Positions 1 through 8,302 are shown, counted from the first letter of the stretch. The stretch: 64,000 nt of DNA from Rhizomicrobium electricum (GCF_011762045.1 NZ_JAASQS010000008.1:62001-126000); one strand, 5' to 3'. Program-made: numbers and translations. The notes: generated by a model not told the origin, from the letters alone.

Positions 1-251
1 ACCTGATCAAGGTCGGCGAAGAGCTGTCCGGCATGGGCCGCTATGCCGACGCCGCTGACGCCATCAAGGCCGGTATCGGCAAGGGCGTCAAAGATCTCGA
101 CAATGCCCAGGTCCGCCTCGCGGTCGCGCTCTACGGCGCCAAGCAGAAGCCGGCGGCGCTCAGCACCCTCGACAAGGCGATCAAGGGCTCCAAGTCGGCC
201 AATGCCAAGCTGATCGCCCAGATGTGGTCGCTCTACATCCGCGGTCACTGA
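1..251 (+). CDS. C-terminal fragment of a TPR-like repeat protein (5' end outside window)
   Basis: The reading frame is open from the first bases of the window (codons from position 3) to a TGA at 249-251, so only the last 82 or so residues are present. The visible part is helical, with alternating small and charged residues (GRYADAADAIKAGI, then QKPAALSTLDKAIKGS), which resembles the A/B helices of tetratricopeptide or Sel1-type repeats. No catalytic motif is visible. An ATG at 33 is internal and is not taken as the start. A strong intrinsic terminator follows about 25 bp after the stop. The function cannot be given from this fragment. Confidence 0.7.
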   Translation, partial: LIKVGEELSGMGRYADAADAIKAGIGKGVKDLDNAQVRLAVALYGAKQKPAALSTLDKAIKGSKSANAKLIAQMWSLYIRGH

Positions 252-275
252 GCCGATTTCCACGTAACTGACGCA

Positions 276-316
276 AGACGGCGGGCCGCAAGGTCCGCCG
301 TTTTCGTTTTTTTTGC
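276..316 (+). terminator. Intrinsic terminator after the first gene
   Basis: A perfect 7-bp stem (ACGGCGG at 278-284, CCGCCGT at 295-301) with a 10-nt loop is followed by a T-rich tract (TTTTCGTTTTTTTT). It follows the stop codon at 251. Nearly the same hairpin occurs at 57796-57828 downstream of the pfkB-family gene, in the same orientation relative to its gene. Confidence 0.88.
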
Positions 317-460
317 TGGGCGAGAAGGTGCGACTGCAAACCGCTCGCGATTGTCTGCGAGCTAAGCCGCTGAATTGTACTCGTTTTGTTCACTATGTCG
401 CACCCTGAAAACTCCCCTTGAACCGTGCGGGTAGTTTCCCCATTTCTCTTATATCCGATG
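317..460. repeat. Duplicated intergenic module, copy A
   Basis: The reverse complement of about 373-462 aligns without gaps to 57486-57575 with roughly 10 differences in 90 bp by eye. Homology continues more weakly to the shared terminator hairpin, where copy B carries an extra 160-bp block. Both copies lie just behind the terminator of a gene pointing toward them. The module contains a GAAC-N7-GTAC element (one base from the alphaproteobacterial SOS box) and a 16-codon reading frame. No larger gene is present. Confidence 0.75.
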
Positions 461-470
461 AACTGTAAGC

Positions 471-500
471 CGAGCCGTCCGCCTGGGCGGCTTTTTCTAT
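471..500 (+). terminator. Plus-strand terminator-like hairpin without an assigned gene
   Basis: The sequence GCCG-T-CCGCC-TG-GGCGG-C runs into TTTTTCTATTTTT on the plus strand. The gene at 276 already has its own terminator, so this hairpin would end a different plus-strand transcript starting in 317-470, or serve the convergent gene at 503-2317. The T tract is only on the plus strand. Confidence 0.55.
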
Positions 501-502
501 TT

Positions 503-2317
503 TTAGAGCGGCCACCACCAGTGTTTGCGCTTGTCGGCTTCCTTGCCCGGCTGGCGCGCTTTGATGGCGGCTTGGCCGCCCGGCTGGGTCAGCAGCCAAC
601 GGCGGACGTCCGTCTCGGGCGGGGCGGCGACACCCTTGCCCGGTCCGGGAGCCTTCAATTCGTCGAGCGCGAAATCCATTCGCGCCTCGTAGGTGCGATC
701 GATCTGGTTGCGCAGGTATTTCTCGGCTTCGTACCACGCCTGTTTGTTTTTCCCGTCGGCGCAGGTGGCGAGTTCTTCGCCTTTGGCGCCCCAGCGGCGC
801 TCCGGGCACTGATAGGGATCGAACGACATGTCGAACAGGCGGCGGCGCGCCTCCTCGTAGCCGAACGCGACCTTGGAGCCGTTGGAGCGGATGTAGGAGA
901 TCTGACACTGCGCTGCGTGCGCGTCGTAGGCGTTCAGCAGGTCGCCGGCGAGATTTTTGCCTTTGTAGGCGAGCTTGGCGTCACCCCGTTTGCTCATCCA
1001 CAGAAAGCGTTTGGTGCTGTCGTAGAGTTCCTTGAAGGCGGTCTTCAGCCGGGCGTCGCGCGACGGCGTCGAGTAGGCCTCCCAGTCGCCTTCGGTGCCG
1101 TAGATATTGGGCGGCAGGCGGTCGGGTTCGGCGCGTTTGGGTAGGCCCGCGGCGATCGCCAGATCCACCGCATCGCCGCGGTAATGCAGGTCGGCGCAGT
1201 TGGAATCGACCATATCGCCGATTTCGCGCACCGGATCGAACAGCAGTGTGCCGCCGGCCATCTGGCCGCGCACGAAGTCGTAGTAGTCGACGGTTTCCTT
1301 CGCCAGCGTGAAGCTGCCGGTCTTCCAGTCGCGGTCCTCGGCCGGACGCGGTCCGTTGCCGAAGTACTGCTCGACCGAGAAATCGGCGATGTCCTTGTTG
1401 GCGGCGAGGGTGATGGTGCCGCCGGTGTAGGTGCCGTCCGCTTGGCGTTTTCCGCCGATGAGTCTCTGCGGCCGCCAGTTCTTGAATCCCGCACCCATGC
1501 CGGGCGAGGAGCGTACGAAGCGGACGTCATAGAAGCCGCGCGTCACCGAGTAGTCGGGATGGGCGTCGAGATAATGGATGCGGCCGTTGCGTTCGACTTT
1601 CCAAACCGTGGCGAGATGCCCGTTGGGATCGTAGATCACCGTGCCGGGATGGATTGCCGCCGGCGTCAGGACCGGCGAATAGAAATCCTGTTCTTCCGGC
1701 GTTTCGAGTTCGGGATGAATCCGGTAGGTGGCCGAAGAAATCGCGCCGCGCAGGACATCGAGAATGGCATAGCCGTTGTAGCCGGCCGGATTGAGCCGGA
1801 CTTCGACGCGGTTGCCGGCCGCGGTGTAGCGCATGTCGCGGGTATGCCCGCGCGGTGCGACCTCGGCCGCGAACGAGAACGGAAGTCCGCGTTTCCAGGC
1901 GAAGTAGAAGCGCAGGTAATACGGCAGGTCGGCGCAATCGGCGGCGAAGGCGATACCCGGCGGGTCGGAGCCGCGGAAAGGATTACGCGGATCGTGCAGG
2001 CATTTGTTGACGGTGGCGCAGCCGGATTCGCCGAGCTCGGCGATGAAGACGCCGTATTCGCGCTCGTCGGTTTCGCTCCAGCGATCGGATTTGAGGAGGT
2101 AGGTGCCGGATGGATAGTTCTTCGATGTGGCGGCGAGGATTTCGGCCGGCGTCAGTTCACGCGCCGGCACGGCGTCCGGCGTCGGACTGGGCGTGGCTTG
2201 GACCGTAGCCGTGCGGCCATCGGGCAAGGTGATCGTCGTGCCGACCGCGGCCGGCTCGTCTTGCGCCCCGGCGGCGACCGCGAACGCGGTCAATGCCAAT
2301 AGCCCCCACTTCCCCAT
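503..2317 (-). CDS. Secreted protein of unknown family, possible papain/transglutaminase-like fold
   Basis: This is a 604-residue protein with a Sec signal (MGKWGLLALTAFAVAAGAQ). The frame opens upstream at 2419, but that start would overlap modB on the other strand and bury the signal peptide, so 2317 is chosen. The proline-rich segment after the signal is probably a linker. A DCADLPYYLRF stretch, followed later by GHLATVWKV and YLDAHPD, is reminiscent of the Cys, His and Asp elements of papain- or transglutaminase-like enzymes; that reading is inference only. The C-terminal third is rich in aromatic and charged residues. No confident family assignment is possible, and the gene diverges from modB. 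Confidence 0.75.
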   Translation of the reverse strand: MGKWGLLALTAFAVAAGAQDEPAAVGTTITLPDGRTATVQATPSPTPDAVPARELTPAEILAATSKNYPSGTYLLKSDRWSETDEREYGVFIAELGESGCATVNKCLHDPRNPFRGSDPPGIAFAADCADLPYYLRFYFAWKRGLPFSFAAEVAPRGHTRDMRYTAAGNRVEVRLNPAGYNGYAILDVLRGAISSATYRIHPELETPEEQDFYSPVLTPAAIHPGTVIYDPNGHLATVWKVERNGRIHYLDAHPDYSVTRGFYDVRFVRSSPGMGAGFKNWRPQRLIGGKRQADGTYTGGTITLAANKDIADFSVEQYFGNGPRPAEDRDWKTGSFTLAKETVDYYDFVRGQMAGGTLLFDPVREIGDMVDSNCADLHYRGDAVDLAIAAGLPKRAEPDRLPPNIYGTEGDWEAYSTPSRDARLKTAFKELYDSTKRFLWMSKRGDAKLAYKGKNLAGDLLNAYDAHAAQCQISYIRSNGSKVAFGYEEARRRLFDMSFDPYQCPERRWGAKGEELATCADGKNKQAWYEAEKYLRNQIDRTYEARMDFALDELKAPGPGKGVAAPPETDVRRWLLTQPGGQAAIKARQPGKEADKRKHWWWPL

Positions 2318-2417
2318 GCCCGGAACGGTAGTAGACTGAGCGGGCTCGTCAAGCCGAGAAGTTGCGAAGCTTTCGCGAAGCGATGACGAGACCCGCAGTT
2401 TCACCATAGAATTCCCC

Positions 2418-3104
2418 ATGATGACCGGCTTTCTTTCCCCCGCTGAAACGACGGCCCTGATCCTGTCGTTGCAGGTTTCGGCGGTCGCTGTGGCCGCCGC
2501 GCTGCCGTTCGCGGTTCTGATGGCGCTTCTGGTCGCCCGCCATCGCTTCCCCGGTGCCGGCGTGGTGGATGCGGTGGTGCATTTGCCGCTGGTCCTGCCG
2601 CCGGTGGCGGTCGGCTATCTGCTGCTGGTCGTGTTCGGCGGCCGGGGACCGGTGGGCGCGTGGCTCTGGGAGATGTTCGGCATCCGCTTCGTTTTCTCCT
2701 GGACGGGGGCGGCGTTGGCCAGTGCCCTCATCACCTTCCCTCTGCAGGTCCGGGCCATCCGTTTGGCGCTCGAAGCCACCGATGCCGGGCTTGGCGAGGC
2801 CGCAAGAACACTCGGCGCCGGCTGGTGGGACCGGCTGTGTACCATCACCTTGCCGCTGGCGCTGCCCGGTATCGTTTCGGGTGCGATCACGGCCTTTGCC
2901 GCCAGTCTGGGAGAATTCGGCGCCATCATCACCTTCGTTTCGAATATTCCCGGCGAGACCCAGACTCTGCCGCTGGCGATCTATGCCGCCTTGCAGGCGC
3001 CCGGTGGCGAAGTGGTCGCCGCCCGGCTTTGTATCGTGTCGATCGTGCTCGCTCTGGTGTTCGTCACTGCCGGCAATCTCGTGGCCCGGAGGTTGTGGCG
3101 ATGA
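2418..3104 (+). CDS. modB: Molybdate ABC transporter permease ModB
   Basis: This 228-residue inner-membrane protein has about five to six hydrophobic segments and the cytoplasmic EAA-type loop of ABC permeases (EAARTLGAGWWDRL, then TLPLALPGIVSG). Length and sequence fit ModB, which carries molybdate across the inner membrane together with ModC. The C-terminal part (GEFGAIITFVSNIPGETQTLPLAIY) is typical of molybdate permeases. The stop overlaps the modC start (ATGA), indicating translational coupling. No periplasmic binding protein modA precedes it, although modABC is the usual order; the upstream neighbour is an unrelated divergent gene. An ATG at 2421 is an alternative start. Confidence 0.93.
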   Translation: MMTGFLSPAETTALILSLQVSAVAVAAALPFAVLMALLVARHRFPGAGVVDAVVHLPLVLPPVAVGYLLLVVFGGRGPVGAWLWEMFGIRFVFSWTGAALASALITFPLQVRAIRLALEATDAGLGEAARTLGAGWWDRLCTITLPLALPGIVSGAITAFAASLGEFGAIITFVSNIPGETQTLPLAIYAALQAPGGEVVAARLCIVSIVLALVFVTAGNLVARRLWR

Positions 3105-4165
3105 GCCTGGAGGTCGCGCTCAAGCATCGTTTGGGAGACTTCGTCCTCGACCTCGCCTTTGTCACCAAAGGGCGGGTGACGGCGCTGTTCGGGCCGTCCG
3201 GCGCCGGCAAGTCGCGCGTGATCGCCGCTATCGCAGGCCTGATGCGGCCGCGCCAGGGGCGCATCGCTGTGGGAGGTCGTGTTTTGACCGAGACGCCGAA
3301 GACTTTCGTGCCGCCCGAAGCGCGGCGCCTTGCCGTGGTTTTTCAGGACGCGCGGCTGTTTCCGCACATGGAGGTGGAGGACAATCTTCTGTTCGGCTGG
3401 CGCCGGGCGCCGGTGAAGGCGGATGCCGCGCGCATCGCGCATGTCATCGGCATTCTCGATCTCGGCGGATTGCTGCGGCGCCGTCCGCACGATCTTTCGG
3501 GCGGTGAGAAAGCCCGTGTCGCCCTTGGCCGGGCGTTGCTGGCCTCGCCCGAAATGCTGCTGCTCGATGAGCCGCTGGCGTCGCTCGACGCGGCCCGCCG
3601 GAGCGAGATTCTGCCCTATCTCGAACGGCTGGCGCGCGAGACCGATCTGCCGATGCTGTACGTCAGCCATCAGGTCGATGAGGTGGCGCGCCTCGCCGAC
3701 GAGATCGTTGTCATCGAGAAGGGCCGCGTGACGGCGCAAGGACCGGTGTTCGATCTGCTCGCCGATGTCGAGGCGCCGGTGGGCGTGCCGCCGCTCGGTG
3801 CCGTCCTCGACGCCACTGTTGCGGAGCATCAGGCCGACGGGTTGACGCGACTCGCCTTCGACGGCGGTGTGCTGTTGGTGCCTTCGCTGGCGCGGCCTGC
3901 GGGTACCAAAGTGCGGGTGCGGCTCAGGGCCGAAGATTTGATGCTGGCGCTGGAAGAGCCGCGCGCCATCAGTGCCAACAACGTGCTTCCTTGTTCCATC
4001 GCTGCGATCAAGCCGGTCGGCGATCACGTCGATGTCCAGCTTCGGTGCGGCGGCACGCGGCTCGTCTCGCGCATCACCGGCGCCTCCGCGACGCGGCTTC
4101 AGCTTGCCTCGGGACAGCAGGTTTACGCCGTGGTGAAGGCCGTTACGGTTGCGCGGGAGGGGTGA
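3101..4165 (+). CDS. modC: Molybdate ABC transporter ATP-binding protein ModC
   Basis: This 354-residue ATPase energises molybdate import with ModB. Walker A is GPSGAGKS at residues 31-38, the signature is LSGGEKARVALGRALL, Walker B is LLLDEP, and an H-loop (YVSHQVDE) follows. After the ATPase domain there is a C-terminal Mop/TOBE-like domain (about residues 290-354: ISANNVLPCSIAAIK, then VDVQLRCGG), which binds molybdate in ModC proteins. The length matches the family. The start is the ATG overlapping the modB stop; a longer open frame reaching back to 2660 lies inside modB and is not used. The 3' end overlaps the convergent GtrA gene by 23 bp. Confidence 0.94.
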   Translation: MSLEVALKHRLGDFVLDLAFVTKGRVTALFGPSGAGKSRVIAAIAGLMRPRQGRIAVGGRVLTETPKTFVPPEARRLAVVFQDARLFPHMEVEDNLLFGWRRAPVKADAARIAHVIGILDLGGLLRRRPHDLSGGEKARVALGRALLASPEMLLLDEPLASLDAARRSEILPYLERLARETDLPMLYVSHQVDEVARLADEIVVIEKGRVTAQGPVFDLLADVEAPVGVPPLGAVLDATVAEHQADGLTRLAFDGGVLLVPSLARPAGTKVRVRLRAEDLMLALEEPRAISANNVLPCSIAAIKPVGDHVDVQLRCGGTRLVSRITGASATRLQLASGQQVYAVVKAVTVAREG

Positions 4166-4607
4166 CGCGCTTGGCCCGGAACACCAGCTTTTTCGACAGG
4201 GTGTAATTGAAGACCAGACCGACCAGAACGCCGACGCAGAGCGCCGGATAGGCCCTGAGATCGGCGCGCAGCAGCGCCAGCGGCCACGGTGCCCACCACA
4301 ACAAGAGGGCGTAGACGGAGACATTGGCGCCGGCGCCGAAACTGTTGGTCAGGAAGAAGCGGAACCATTCGGCCAGGATGCCGACGTGTCCGCTGCTTTT
4401 GTGTTCGTGGAACGTGAAGGTGCGGTTGCCCCACCACGTGAAGGTCACCGACACGAAGAAACCGAAGAACCAGGCCAAGAGGTCGTGCAGGCCGAGCACT
4501 TCCTTCGCGACCGCGAGCGCGGCGAGGTTGACGAACATCCCCGCGCCGCCGACTGCCCCGAAACGCACGAGTTTGGAGGCGAGGAGTTTATCGAACAGAT
4601 CTTTCAC
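4143..4607 (-). CDS. GtrA-like family membrane protein
   Basis: This 154-residue protein has four predicted membrane helices and the GtrA pattern: an N-terminal LVRFGAVGGAGMFVNLAALAV helix and a FTWWGNRTFTF motif between helices. GtrA proteins are thought to flip polyprenyl-phosphate-linked sugars or otherwise support sugar transfer across the inner membrane. It follows a polyprenol-type GT2 gene with a 15-bp gap, the standard pairing for this family. It is probably the last gene of the minus-strand operon that begins near 9187. Confidence 0.9.
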   Translation of the reverse strand: MKDLFDKLLASKLVRFGAVGGAGMFVNLAALAVAKEVLGLHDLLAWFFGFFVSVTFTWWGNRTFTFHEHKSSGHVGILAEWFRFFLTNSFGAGANVSVYALLLWWAPWPLALLRADLRAYPALCVGVLVGLVFNYTLSKKLVFRAKRVTPPAQP

Positions 4608-4622
4608 GGGAGATGGTCTTCC

Positions 4623-5594
4623 TTACGGCCGCCGCAGGTTGTGGGGGCCGGGGAATGCGAGATAGGTAAGCCGCTTCTGCTCCCAACGGCCGCGCGTCAC
4701 GGTGTCGAGGATGAGACCGGCCACCAGCGACAGGCAGGCGATCACCATGGTCGACGCCACCAGCACGGCGGTCGGCAGGCGCGGTACCAGGCCGGTCTCG
4801 AAATACCCGATCACCAGCGGCAAGCCGACGGCGAAGGTGAACAGTGAGAAGAAGATGAAGATGAGGCCGTAGAACACCAGCGGCCGCTCGCGGCGGGTCA
4901 GGCCGGCGATGGTCATCAGGATGCGCCAGCCGTCGCGATAGGTGGACAGCTTCGAGATCGAGCCCTCGGGCCGCTCCTTGTACACGGTATCGACTTCCGC
5001 CATCGGCACCAGCATGCGAACCGCATGCACGGTGAGTTCGGTTTCGATGCCGAAGCCCTCGGTTGCCGTGGGGAAGGATTTGACGAACCGGCGCGACATG
5101 ATGCGGTAGCCGGTCAGCATGTCGCCGAGGCGGACTTTGAACATCAGGCTGGTAAGGCCGGTGAGCAGCTTGTTGCCGAGCACGTGTCCGCGCCGGTAAG
5201 CCGCCGCGCCGGTCGCCACGCGCTTGCCCGACACGATGTCGAGGCCTTCGCCGATCAATTGCGCGATCAAGGCGGGTGCGACCGATGCATCGTACGTGTC
5301 GTCGCCGTCGACCAGGATGTACACGTCGGCCTCGATGTCCGCGAACATGCGGCGCACGACGTTGCCTTTGCCCTGCCGGAGTTCGGAGCGAACCACGGCA
5401 CCGGCCTCGCGGGCGCGGGCGGAGGTCTCGTCCTTGGAGTTGTTGTCGTAGACGTAAACGTCGGCGCCGGGCAGCACGGCGCGGAAATCGGCCACTACCT
5501 TAGCGACAGTTGCCGCTTCGTTGTAGCAGGGGATCAACACCGCCAGCCTGGGTTCCAGCTGGGTCACCAGTTTCGGCGCAAGAGCGGACACCAT
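4623..5594 (-). CDS. GT2 family glycosyltransferase (polyprenol-phosphate sugar synthase-like)
   Basis: This 323-residue enzyme has a GT-A domain: the nucleotide-binding LAVLIPCYNEAATV near residues 18-30, and DGDDT at 96-100 as the metal-binding DXD motif. Two hydrophobic C-terminal segments (about 238-262 and 272-296) suggest a membrane-anchored polyprenyl-phosphate glycosyltransferase of the DPM1/GtrB type. The start at 5594 is preferred over 5633 because AGGGG lies eight bases upstream and the encoded protein begins with a normal lead-in. It overlaps the upstream membrane-protein gene by 31 bp and is followed by gtrA-like, suggesting that it loads the lipid carrier used by its neighbours. 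Confidence 0.9.
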   Translation of the reverse strand: MVSALAPKLVTQLEPRLAVLIPCYNEAATVAKVVADFRAVLPGADVYVYDNNSKDETSARAREAGAVVRSELRQGKGNVVRRMFADIEADVYILVDGDDTYDASVAPALIAQLIGEGLDIVSGKRVATGAAAYRRGHVLGNKLLTGLTSLMFKVRLGDMLTGYRIMSRRFVKSFPTATEGFGIETELTVHAVRMLVPMAEVDTVYKERPEGSISKLSTYRDGWRILMTIAGLTRRERPLVFYGLIFIFFSLFTFAVGLPLVIGYFETGLVPRLPTAVLVASTMVIACLSLVAGLILDTVTRGRWEQKRLTYLAFPGPHNLRRP

Positions 5595-7159
5595 TGATAG
5601 GCCCCTGTCAGGTTTGTTGTGAAGATACGGCATTTTTGCCAGTCGATCGCCATGCCGTAATCGACGATCGCTGCGCTGGCGCGGCCCATATCATAGGCGT
5701 CGGCGATCAGGAAGAGGGGGCCTTTGTGGGCCGCAACGCGGCGGCGCATCTCCTGCGTCAGGAAAGACCCGTCTTCGGGCTGCATCATCCAGCCGTCGAT
5801 GCGCAGGACCGGTATCTGCGGCGGCAGCGATGGCGCGATAAACCCGAGCGGGGCGTCGCCGGTCATCACCACCATGGTATGGGCCGGATCGGGAATCGCA
5901 GGCAGGTCGACCGCGATGTAGGGATCGCCGAGAGGCGCGCCTTCGAGGTGCTCGGTGCGGGTGAAAAGGAGTGCGAAGAAGAACAGGCAGCCGATCGCCA
6001 CCAGCTTGACCTTGCGCCCCAGCGGCAACAGTCCGACGCCCATCGCGATCAGAAGCGGCGCCAGCATTTCGAGTTGCAGGATATAGCGATGAATGGCGAA
6101 CAGTTTCAGCCAGACGAGGTAGGTCACCGCGACGAACGCGAACAGGATGCGAGTCGCCTGGGTATCGAACAGCACCTCTTTCGCGCGCTTGCCGAAGAGC
6201 CAGATCGCGCTGGCAACGATCACGACGACATAGCCGATGCCGATGCGGATATCGCCGTAGGGAATGTCGTCGGCGATGCGGTAGTCGATCGAGAAGCGGA
6301 TCGGATAGGTCAGGTTGTTCCAGAAGCCGTACTGCAGGAAGCGCATGTCGCGATACGGCGAGGCCAGCGCCAGCGGCGATTTGAAATAGTCGTTGAAATA
6401 CGGAAACAGCGGATTGCCGGTCACCTCTTGCATCTTCAGCATCCAGTAGCCGGCGCCGGCGAAGAACCCGGCGATGCCGCCGATGCCGCCCGCCACGAGA
6501 CGCGTGATGAGGTGCTTGCGCGAGCCGCCGACGGCCACCAGCGCCGCGGCAAAGCCCAGCGCATAGGGCGCCATCGGCAATTTGAGGCCAGCGGCAAACC
6601 CGGTGAGAAGGCCTGCAAGGCCGCACCATTTGGCGACGGCGAGGAGCGGGCCTTCCGCCATCTCCTGCCGCCTGAGGACGATGATCGCCAGCGCGGTCAG
6701 CGTGAAGACGGAAAGGGCGTTGTCGTAATAGTGGGTGCCGTAGAGCGTCAGCATCATGCCGCCGGTCATGCCGAAGAACGACAAGGCGGCGGCGGCCAGT
6801 TCACGTTCGGCGATTTTCAGACTCGACCGTGCGATCAGGTACATCGGCACGATGTTGAGCGCCTGGATCAGGCCCAGCACGGCGATGGCGAACCACGACG
6901 TCGTGTAGCGCGCCAACAGATAGAACGGCACGTCCGACAGGGGGTTGTAGTAGCTGCCCTGGTGCGCCACGGCGATGTCGACGTCGAGGCGATTGTTCAG
7001 GAGCTGGTAGGGAATATACCAGTGGTAGTTGCGAAAATCCCACGACGTGTCTTTGCCCAACCAGACCGTGTAGACGGTCCAGATCAGGAGCGAGACCCCG
7101 AGAAAAACCTTTTCGGCCGGCGAAAGGCGCTCGGCCTTGTAGATACTGCCTGACTGCAT
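5564..7159 (-). CDS. Multi-spanning membrane protein, probable GT-C type glycosyltransferase
   Basis: The product is about 531 residues with roughly ten to twelve hydrophobic helices and no soluble domain of note. Near the N-terminus, a loop with acidic and aromatic residues (GKDTSWDFRNYHWYIPYQLL) resembles the first periplasmic loop of GT-C enzymes, which use lipid-phosphate sugars; this fits the adjacent GT2 and GtrA genes. The exact transferase family is not recognised. ATG 7159 (MQSGS) is preferred; 7180 is also possible. The gene lies in a minus-strand series with the GT4 gene 65 bp upstream. Confidence 0.8.
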   Translation of the reverse strand: MQSGSIYKAERLSPAEKVFLGVSLLIWTVYTVWLGKDTSWDFRNYHWYIPYQLLNNRLDVDIAVAHQGSYYNPLSDVPFYLLARYTTSWFAIAVLGLIQALNIVPMYLIARSSLKIAERELAAAALSFFGMTGGMMLTLYGTHYYDNALSVFTLTALAIIVLRRQEMAEGPLLAVAKWCGLAGLLTGFAAGLKLPMAPYALGFAAALVAVGGSRKHLITRLVAGGIGGIAGFFAGAGYWMLKMQEVTGNPLFPYFNDYFKSPLALASPYRDMRFLQYGFWNNLTYPIRFSIDYRIADDIPYGDIRIGIGYVVVIVASAIWLFGKRAKEVLFDTQATRILFAFVAVTYLVWLKLFAIHRYILQLEMLAPLLIAMGVGLLPLGRKVKLVAIGCLFFFALLFTRTEHLEGAPLGDPYIAVDLPAIPDPAHTMVVMTGDAPLGFIAPSLPPQIPVLRIDGWMMQPEDGSFLTQEMRRRVAAHKGPLFLIADAYDMGRASAAIVDYGMAIDWQKCRIFTTNLTGAYQWCPLLRRNW

Positions 7160-7224
7160 GAAACGACCGCGCCGAAGCAACCGGCTAGGGTTCTAGCGCA
7201 TTTTTCCGCCGCGGAAGAGTGGGA

Positions 7225-8283
7225 TTACGGCTCGTGATCGATGGCGATGTTGGACAGGAATTGCTCGGTGCAGGACCGCCAGCTCCTCTGAAGGGCAAAT
7301 GCGCGGGCATCGTCGCGGCTGATCTTGAGCGCCTCGCGGCACGCCTTTGCGAGATCTTCGTCCAGAACGCCGACCGGTGCGTCCCCGATCACGTCGGTCG
7401 GACCCTGCACCGGGTACGCTGCGACCGGCGTGCCGCAGGCCAGCGCCTCCAGGACCACAAGACCGAAAGTGTCCGTCTTGGACGGAAACACGAACACATC
7501 GCTGCCGGCATAGGCCTCCACCAGCGCCTCGCCCGTGCGGGGCCCGAGGAATTTCGCCTCCGGGTAGGTTTTGGCCAGTGAGGCGCGTGCCGGACCGTCG
7601 CCGATCAGGACCTTGGTTCCGGGCAGATCGAGCTTCAGGAAGGCCTCAATGTTCTTCTCGACGGCGATGCGCCCGACATAAAGCCACACCGGTCCCGGAT
7701 AGGGCAGATGGTACCCCGGCCGCGGGCAGAACTGGTCGGTATCGACGCCGCGCGACCAGATCTTCAAGTTTTTGAAACCGTGGCACTCGAGCTCGCGCTG
7801 CAGCGCAGGGGTCGCCACCATCATGGTGACGGCCGGGCCGTGGAACCAGCGCAGGAAGCGGTAGACCGATTCTTCGCGGATGAAAGGAAAGCGCGCCGTG
7901 ACGTATTCCGGAAACCGCGTATGGAACGAGGTCGTGAACGGAATGTCGTATTGCAGGCAGGTCTTGCGGGCGCCGATGCCGAGTGTGCCTTCGGTGGCGA
8001 TGTGGATCGCATCCGGCGCGAATTCGCGGATTTCCTCTTCCAGCGTACCTTGCGCGAACAGCGACAGGCGGATTTCCGAATAGGTCGGCAGCGGTACGGT
8101 GGTGCGGCCTTCCGGGGTGACGTAGCGCACCTCGTGGCCAAGCGCCGTCAGCTCCCGGCCCAGCATTTCAAGCGTGCGCACGACACCGTTGACCTGGGGC
8201 GTCCAGGCATCGGTCACGATCATGACTTTCAGAGGCGGATGGACAACAGCATTCCACTCGGTCTGACCGATGCCTGCCGGCAT
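7225..8283 (-). CDS. GT4-family glycosyltransferase (MgtA-like)
   Basis: This 352-residue GT-B enzyme begins its core with VMIVTDAWTPQVNGVVRTL, typical of the MgtA-type GT4 group that adds hexose or mannose to lipids. The C-terminal donor domain shows GDGPARASL and the E-x7-E region FPSKTDTFGLVVLEALACG. The likely acceptor is a membrane lipid, given the LpxH-like enzyme 19 bp upstream; this is inferred. ATG 8283 is chosen because the longer frame runs into the upstream gene, but the start codon sits inside an 8-bp palindrome, and ATG 8223 (directly at MIVTD) is a possible alternative. Confidence 0.9.
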   Translation of the reverse strand: MPAGIGQTEWNAVVHPPLKVMIVTDAWTPQVNGVVRTLEMLGRELTALGHEVRYVTPEGRTTVPLPTYSEIRLSLFAQGTLEEEIREFAPDAIHIATEGTLGIGARKTCLQYDIPFTTSFHTRFPEYVTARFPFIREESVYRFLRWFHGPAVTMMVATPALQRELECHGFKNLKIWSRGVDTDQFCPRPGYHLPYPGPVWLYVGRIAVEKNIEAFLKLDLPGTKVLIGDGPARASLAKTYPEAKFLGPRTGEALVEAYAGSDVFVFPSKTDTFGLVVLEALACGTPVAAYPVQGPTDVIGDAPVGVLDEDLAKACREALKISRDDARAFALQRSWRSCTEQFLSNIAIDHEP

Positions 8284-8302
8284 CGGCCGCCGTTCCCTCC
8301 GT

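Noticed and set aside
2318..2419. N-terminal extension of the secreted protein gene
   Set aside because: It would put 34 residues before the signal peptide and overlap the modB start on the other strand.
5510..7153. Plus-strand open frame of 547 codons
   Set aside because: Antisense to the GT-C-like membrane protein; the product is charged, histidine- and arginine-rich and without domain.
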